Positions 60,020 to 64,000 of a DNA stretch of 64,000 bases are shown one piece after another. The position numbers and the translations under genes are program-made. The stretch is from Catellatospora sichuanensis (GTDB lineage: Bacteria; Actinomycetota; Actinomycetes; Mycobacteriales; Micromonosporaceae). Location of the stretch: contig NZ_VIQO01000024.1 of NCBI RefSeq assembly GCF_007483665.1, forward strand, positions 124,001-188,000. The letters run 5' to 3'. Position 1 is the first letter of the stretch; each line of letters begins with the position of its first letter. The notes below the pieces were generated by a model. It was not told where the DNA came from and made no database searches. It saw nothing but the letters and a program-made list of their open reading frames with translations.

Positions 60020-62488
60020 TTGACCAGCACCACCTTCCGTGACACCGCTGACACCGACACGGCCGTGACGCCTACGGCGTCGCTGGCGGACCTGCTCGCC
60101 GACTCGGCGCAGGGGCTGCCCGACGTGGACCACACCGCCGTCCTCACGCCGGTGGCGGCCGGCGTCTGGCCCGGGGCGACCGAGGCCGACCTGCGGCTGC
60201 GCGCCATCGAGACGGCCGCCGCCCTGGTCGCGCAGGAGCCGTCGTACAGCCGTCTCGCGGCGCGCCTGCTCACCGTGCACATCGCCGCGGAGGCGGCCAC
60301 CCAGGGCGTGTCCGACTTCCCGAGTTCCGTGCGCGCCGCGCACGCGGCCGGGCTGCTCGCCGACGACCTGGCCGCGTTCGTCACGACCCACGCCGACGAG
60401 CTGGGGGAGCTCGTCGACCCGGCGGCCGACGAGCGCTTCGAATACTTCGGGCTGCGCACCGTCTACGACCGTTACCTGCTGCGGCACCCGGTGACCCGCA
60501 AGGTGCTGGAGACGCCGCAGCACTTCCTGCTGCGGGTGGCCTGCGGCCTGATGGGCGAGGTCGGTGACGCGGGCACGGCCGGGCGGCGGCTGCCCGGCAG
60601 CACCGGGGAGGTCGCCCGGCTGTACGCCATTCTCAGCCGGCTCGCCTACCTGCCCAGCTCGCCGACGCTGTTCAACGCCGGCGCCCGGCGCCCGCAGCTG
60701 AGCAGCTGCTTCCTGCTGGACTCGCCGCGCGACGAGCTGGAGTCGATCTACGAGCGCTACGGCCAGATCGCGCGGCTGTCGAAGTACGCCGGGGGCATCG
60801 GGGTGGCGTGGAGCCGGATCCGGTCCCGGGGGTCGCTGATCCGCGGCACCAACGGGCTGTCCAACGGCATCGTGCCCTGGCTGCGCACGCTCGACGCCAG
60901 CGTCGCCGCGGTCAACCAGGGCGGCCGCCGCAAGGGCGCGGCCTGCGTCTACCTGGAGACCTGGCACGCCGACCTGGACGAGTTCCTGCAGCTGCGCGAC
61001 TCGACCGGCGAGGAGAGCCGCCGCACCCACAACCTGCACCTGGCCAACTGGGTGCCGGACGAGTTCATGCGCCGGGTCGAGGCCGACGCGAGCTGGTCGC
61101 TGTTCGACCCGAAGGACGTGCCGGAGCTGGTCGACCTGTGGGGCGAAGAGTTCGACACCGCGTACCGGGCCGCGGAGGCCGCCGGGCGCGCGGCGCGCAC
61201 GGTGGCTGCCCGGGAGCTGTACGGCCGGATGATGCGCACTCTCGCGCAGACCGGCAACGGCTGGATGACGTTCAAGGACGCCGCCAACCGCGCCTGCAAC
61301 CAGACCGCGGTCGCCGGCAACACCGTGCACCTGTCCAACCTGTGCACCGAGATCCTCGAGGTGACCAGCGACGGCGAGACCGCGGTGTGCAACCTCGGCT
61401 CGGTCAACCTGGCCGCCCACCTCGGCGCGGACGGCGTCGACTGGGACGCGCTGCGCGACACGGTGCGCGTCGCGGTACGCGTGCTCGACCGCACCATCGA
61501 CCTGTCCTACTACCCGACCGGGGAGGCGGCCGGAGCCAACAACCGGTGGCGGCCGATCGGCCTGGGCGTGATGGGCCTGGCCGACGTCTTCTCCGCGCTG
61601 CGCCTGGACTTCGACTCGCCCGAGGCGCTGGCGCTGTCCACCCGCATCGCCGAGGAGATCGCGCTCGCGGCCTACGACACCAGCGCGGATCTCGCCGCCG
61701 AGCTGGGCGTGCACCCGTCGTACGCGGACACCCGCGCCGCCCGCGGCGTGCTGCACCCCGACCACTACCCGGACGCCGTCCGCACCCGCCCGTGGGCGTG
61801 GGACGAGCTGGCCGCCAAGGTGGCCCGCACCGGCCTGCGCAACTCGCTGCTCATCGCGATCGCGCCCACGGCCACCATCGCCTCGATCGCCGGCTGCGCC
61901 GAGTGCATCGAGCCGCCGGTCGCCAACGTCTTCAAGCGCGAGACCCTCTCCGGCGAGTTCCTCCAGGTCAACCGCTACCTGGTCGACGAACTCAAGGCCC
62001 ACGGCCTGTGGACGCCCGCCCTGCGCGAGCGCATCCTCGCCGCCGAGGGCTCCGTTGCCGGCATCGCCGAGATCCCCGCCGAACTGCGCAAACGCTTCCG
62101 CACCGCCTGGGAACTCCCGCAGCGGTCCCTCATCGACCTGGCCGCCGCCCGTACCCCCTTCATCGACCAGTCCCAGTCCCTGAACCTCTTCATGGCCTCC
62201 CCCGACATCGGCAGACTCTCCTCGATGTACGCGTACGCCTGGCGAAAAGGCCTCAAAACCACCTACTACCTCCGCTCCCGCCCCGCCACCGCCATCGCCC
62301 AGACGACGGTAAGGAAGGGCACCTTCACATCGGTTTCCGTAGAGGAAGGGCACCTTCTTAACGCCGCACCGGTCGTGAGCTCGGGCGATGCGGCAGCGGG
62401 CGGGCTGCCCGCGCAACCGCTGCGCACGGCGGCGAGCCCGATCAACCTGAACCTGGAAAACCCTGAGATCTGCGAGGCCTGCCAGTGA
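60020..62488 (+). CDS. nrdA: Ribonucleoside-diphosphate reductase class Ia, large subunit
   Basis: An 822-residue catalytic subunit. Active-site residues are LSSCFLLD (Cys ~230), SNLCTEI with Asn, Cys ~441 and Glu, and AVCNLGSVNL (Cys ~456). Late conserved blocks are QSLNLFMASPDIGRLSSMYAYAWRKGLKTTYYLRSRPAT (pattern). The C-terminus ENPEICEACQ carries the redox Cys pair that recharges the active site. Between the catalytic domain and this tail, residues ~764-780 (RKGTFTSVSVEEGHLLN) are encoded by an inserted palindromic repeat. TTG 60020 is the start, with GAGGGGGAG 7 nt upstream. The stop overlaps nrdB by GTGA. Confidence 0.93.
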   Translation: MTSTTFRDTADTDTAVTPTASLADLLADSAQGLPDVDHTAVLTPVAAGVWPGATEADLRLRAIETAAALVAQEPSYSRLAARLLTVHIAAEAATQGVSDFPSSVRAAHAAGLLADDLAAFVTTHADELGELVDPAADERFEYFGLRTVYDRYLLRHPVTRKVLETPQHFLLRVACGLMGEVGDAGTAGRRLPGSTGEVARLYAILSRLAYLPSSPTLFNAGARRPQLSSCFLLDSPRDELESIYERYGQIARLSKYAGGIGVAWSRIRSRGSLIRGTNGLSNGIVPWLRTLDASVAAVNQGGRRKGAACVYLETWHADLDEFLQLRDSTGEESRRTHNLHLANWVPDEFMRRVEADASWSLFDPKDVPELVDLWGEEFDTAYRAAEAAGRAARTVAARELYGRMMRTLAQTGNGWMTFKDAANRACNQTAVAGNTVHLSNLCTEILEVTSDGETAVCNLGSVNLAAHLGADGVDWDALRDTVRVAVRVLDRTIDLSYYPTGEAAGANNRWRPIGLGVMGLADVFSALRLDFDSPEALALSTRIAEEIALAAYDTSADLAAELGVHPSYADTRAARGVLHPDHYPDAVRTRPWAWDELAAKVARTGLRNSLLIAIAPTATIASIAGCAECIEPPVANVFKRETLSGEFLQVNRYLVDELKAHGLWTPALRERILAAEGSVAGIAEIPAELRKRFRTAWELPQRSLIDLAAARTPFIDQSQSLNLFMASPDIGRLSSMYAYAWRKGLKTTYYLRSRPATAIAQTTVRKGTFTSVSVEEGHLLNAAPVVSSGDAAAGGLPAQPLRTAASPINLNLENPEICEACQ
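62310..62363. repeat. GAAGGGCACCTTC repeat, copy F (direct-arm form, inside nrdA)
   Basis: Arms GAAGGGCACCTTC at 62314-62326 and 62344-62356 are in the same orientation; TTAACG follows. The unit is a multiple of three with no stop in the nrdA frame, so it adds about 17 residues to the C-terminal linker of NrdA. Confidence 0.88.
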
Positions 62489-63501
62489 CTACCGACACCA
62501 AGAAGATGCTGCTGGACCCGGGCCTGGACCTGACCCTGCGGCCGATGCGCTACCCGGACTTCTACGAGCGCTACCGCGCCGCGATCCGCAACACCTGGAC
62601 GGTGGAGGAGGTCGACCTCGGTAACGACCTGCCGGACCTGGCCGGGCTCAGCGCGGGGGAGCGGCACCTGGTCAACCGCCTCGTCGCGTTCTTCGCCACC
62701 GGCGACACCATCGTGGCCAACAACCTGGTGCTGAACCTGTACCGGCACATCAACGCCCCCGAGGCCCGGCTCTACCTGAGCCGCCAGCTGTTCGAGGAGG
62801 CCGTGCACGTCCAGTTCTACCTGACCCTGCTGGACACGTACCTGCCCGACGACGCCGAGCGGGCCCAGGCCTTCAGCGCGGTCGAGAACATCCCGTCGAT
62901 CGCCCGCAAGGCGCAGTTCTGCTTCGAGTGGATCGACTCGGTCTTCGACGTGCCCGAGCTGACCACCGCCGACGACCGGCGGCGCTTCCTGCTCAATCTG
63001 ATCTGCTTCGCCGCCTGCATCGAGGGCCTGTTCTTCTACGGCGCCTTCGCGTACGTCTACTGGCTGCGCTCGCGCGGCCTGCTGGACGGCCTGGCCGCGG
63101 GCACCAACTGGGTGTTCCGCGACGAGTCCATGCACATGGACTTCGCCTTCGCGGTCGTCGACACGGTCCGCGCCGAGGAGCCGGAACTGTTCGACGACGA
63201 GCTGGGCAAGGCGGTGACCCGGATGCTGGAGGACGCGGTCGATGCCGAGCTGGCCTTCGCCGAGGACCTGTGCGGCGCCGGCCTGCCCGGGATGACCCTG
63301 GCCGACATGCGGGAGTACCTGCAGTACGTCGCCGACCAGCGGCTGGCCCGGCTGGGCCTGCCGGCCCGGTTCGGCTCGCGCAACCCGTTCCCGTTCATGG
63401 CCCTGCAGGATGTGCAGGAGCTGGCGAACTTCTTCGAGCGCCGGGTGACCGCCTACCAGGTGGCGGTCACCGGCACGGTGAGCCTGGACGAGGACTTCTG
63501 A
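62485..63501 (+). CDS. nrdB: Ribonucleoside-diphosphate reductase class Ia, small subunit
   Basis: A 338-residue R2 protein. The di-iron ligands and radical site are complete: D74, E105, H108, E180, E214 and H217, with the radical tyrosine Y112 four residues after H108, as in E. coli NrdB (E115/H118/Y122). The acidic C-terminus SLDEDF is the peptide that docks to NrdA. It generates the tyrosyl radical passed to the large subunit. GTG 62485 overlaps the nrdA stop. In Streptomyces a third gene, nrdS, follows; here the next gene is convergent, so nrdS is absent. Confidence 0.95.
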   Translation: MTTDTKKMLLDPGLDLTLRPMRYPDFYERYRAAIRNTWTVEEVDLGNDLPDLAGLSAGERHLVNRLVAFFATGDTIVANNLVLNLYRHINAPEARLYLSRQLFEEAVHVQFYLTLLDTYLPDDAERAQAFSAVENIPSIARKAQFCFEWIDSVFDVPELTTADDRRRFLLNLICFAACIEGLFFYGAFAYVYWLRSRGLLDGLAAGTNWVFRDESMHMDFAFAVVDTVRAEEPELFDDELGKAVTRMLEDAVDAELAFAEDLCGAGLPGMTLADMREYLQYVADQRLARLGLPARFGSRNPFPFMALQDVQELANFFERRVTAYQVAVTGTVSLDEDF

Positions 63502-63514
63502 GCTCTCAGCTGCC

Positions 63515-63559
63515 GGCCAGGATGGCCTGACTGAACCTCAGTTTCCGGCCAGAATGGCC
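63515..63559. terminator. Paired GGCCA-N3-TGGCC elements between nrdB and the HD gene
   Basis: GGCCAGGATGGCC (63515-63527) and GGCCAGAATGGCC (63547-63559) are each palindromic and 32 bp apart. The second encodes the last residues of the leftward HD gene (AILAGN) and the first looks like a copy of the same end (AILAGS, then TGA). They may terminate both convergent genes. Confidence 0.4.
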
Positions 63560-63999
63560 GAAAATCGCTTCTCGGCGAGGTCGAACTGGGCGAAGATGTG
63601 CGCCTTGACCTCGCCGAGAAGCGGCGTGTCCGGCCGGGCCACCAGCTCCCGCAGCAGCGGGACCAGGGGCTGGTACTTGGTGGCGGCCCGCAGCACCTTC
63701 GGGCCGATGGTGTGGATGACGCCGACCCCGTTGTCGGTGAAGTCGGAGACCTTGATGACCCGCGCCCACGGGTCCACGTCCAGCGACTCCACCACGTGCT
63801 CGCGGTACTGCTCGTCCTTGTCGCGGTCGAGGTCGTACTCCGGGTTGGTGACCGCGTTGACCAGCTGTGCGACGCGGGGACCGAAGCGCTCGGCGAGCAC
63901 CGTCAGCGCCTGCTCGCGGGGCGGGGGACCGCCGCGGTGCGGCCGGCCGACGATGCCCCACGGCTGGTCCTCGACCGAGTCGTGCAGCAGCGCGGCGAC
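63538..63999 (-). CDS. HD-domain protein (metal-dependent phosphohydrolase-like), 5' end outside window
   Basis: About 153 residues are visible; the frame is open at the right edge. AALLHDSVEDQPWGI near the edge holds the HD pair of the RelA/SpoT-like or yfbR-like phosphohydrolase fold. VKVSDFTDNGVG later supplies the second conserved Asp (reads RVIKVSDFTDNG). The C-terminus is helical (KVLRAATKYQPLVPLLRELVA). Without the N-terminus I cannot tell which HD subfamily it belongs to. Confidence 0.75.
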   Translation of the reverse strand, partial: VAALLHDSVEDQPWGIVGRPHRGGPPPREQALTVLAERFGPRVAQLVNAVTNPEYDLDRDKDEQYREHVVESLDVDPWARVIKVSDFTDNGVGVIHTIGPKVLRAATKYQPLVPLLRELVARPDTPLLGEVKAHIFAQFDLAEKRFSAILAGN

Positions 64000-64000
64000 C

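Noticed and set aside
59722-60459. Leftward frame over the riboswitch platform
   Set aside because: Antisense to the nrdA leader and start; no motif.
1-64000. CRISPR arrays, tRNA or rRNA genes, insertion sequences, prophage or integration sites
   Set aside because: No regularly spaced repeats, cloverleaf-like sequence, transposase, integrase or phage structural gene was seen on either strand.

Overview
The window is about 64 kb of very GC-rich DNA with strong third-position G/C bias. It has many 4-bp ATGA/GTGA gene overlaps, frequent GTG and a few TTG starts, several probably leaderless genes, SARP and ROK regulators, ECF sigma factors and sugar ABC transporters. This is typical of a soil actinomycete. 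The recurrent GAAGGGCACCTTC palindromes and the gene families suggest Micromonosporaceae (Catellatospora/Actinoplanes/Micromonospora-like), but that placement is inference. It looks like ordinary chromosome: I see no phage, insertion sequence, CRISPR array, tRNA or rRNA.

Layout. 1-5 kb: end of a ferredoxin-like gene, then leftward genes for a membrane protein and a conservon-like set (sensor kinase, roadblock protein, TAXI-type lipoprotein). 5.2-18 kb: secreted or envelope proteins (Lipoprotein_15-like, PQQ-type sugar dehydrogenase, OmpA/BON protein with an HHH partner, coiled-coil secreted protein), a MaoC hydratase, a PAS-GGDEF-EAL protein, a BtuF-like protein, a carboxylesterase and an FAD dehydrogenase. 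18.1-23.2 kb: three tandem paralogues in which an ECF sigma factor is fused through one membrane helix to an extracytoplasmic propeller-like domain. Each is preceded by the same CAACC-N16-CGT(A/C) promoter. 23.2-25.1 kb: 2OG-Fe(II) oxygenase, small protein, ArfB ribosome rescue factor.

25.2-33.3 kb: a beta-mannan operon (binding lipoprotein, two permeases, GH2 beta-mannosidase), followed by a secreted GH5 mannanase, behind a promoter with two CebR-like operators. 33.5-43.8 kb: RibA, GPH-type symporter plus PLP decarboxylase, thioesterase, membrane proteins, a lactonase, a two-component system, a DM13 lipoprotein-like gene and a DUF1835 protein. 43.9-52.6 kb: GbsR/MarR regulator, then a second sugar system (ROK regulator, ABC ATPase, permease, Tat lipoprotein, Gfo/Idh/MocA dehydrogenase, sugar isomerase). 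52.8-59.4 kb: phytoene synthase-like gene, two M23 peptidases, a SARP/AfsR-like regulator without its NB-ARC domain, a GlxA-type regulator and a rhodanese. 59.4-63.5 kb: class Ia ribonucleotide reductase nrdAB behind two NrdR-type boxes and a cobalamin riboswitch. The right edge holds part of an HD-domain gene.

The most unusual features are the tandem membrane-anchored sigma factors with matching promoters; a palindromic repeat family with six copies, one translated in frame inside NrdA and one forming the C-terminus of the phytoene synthase; and the NB-ARC-less AfsR relative. Start codons were chosen from ribosome-binding sites and overlaps, and are noted where they differ from the longest open frame.
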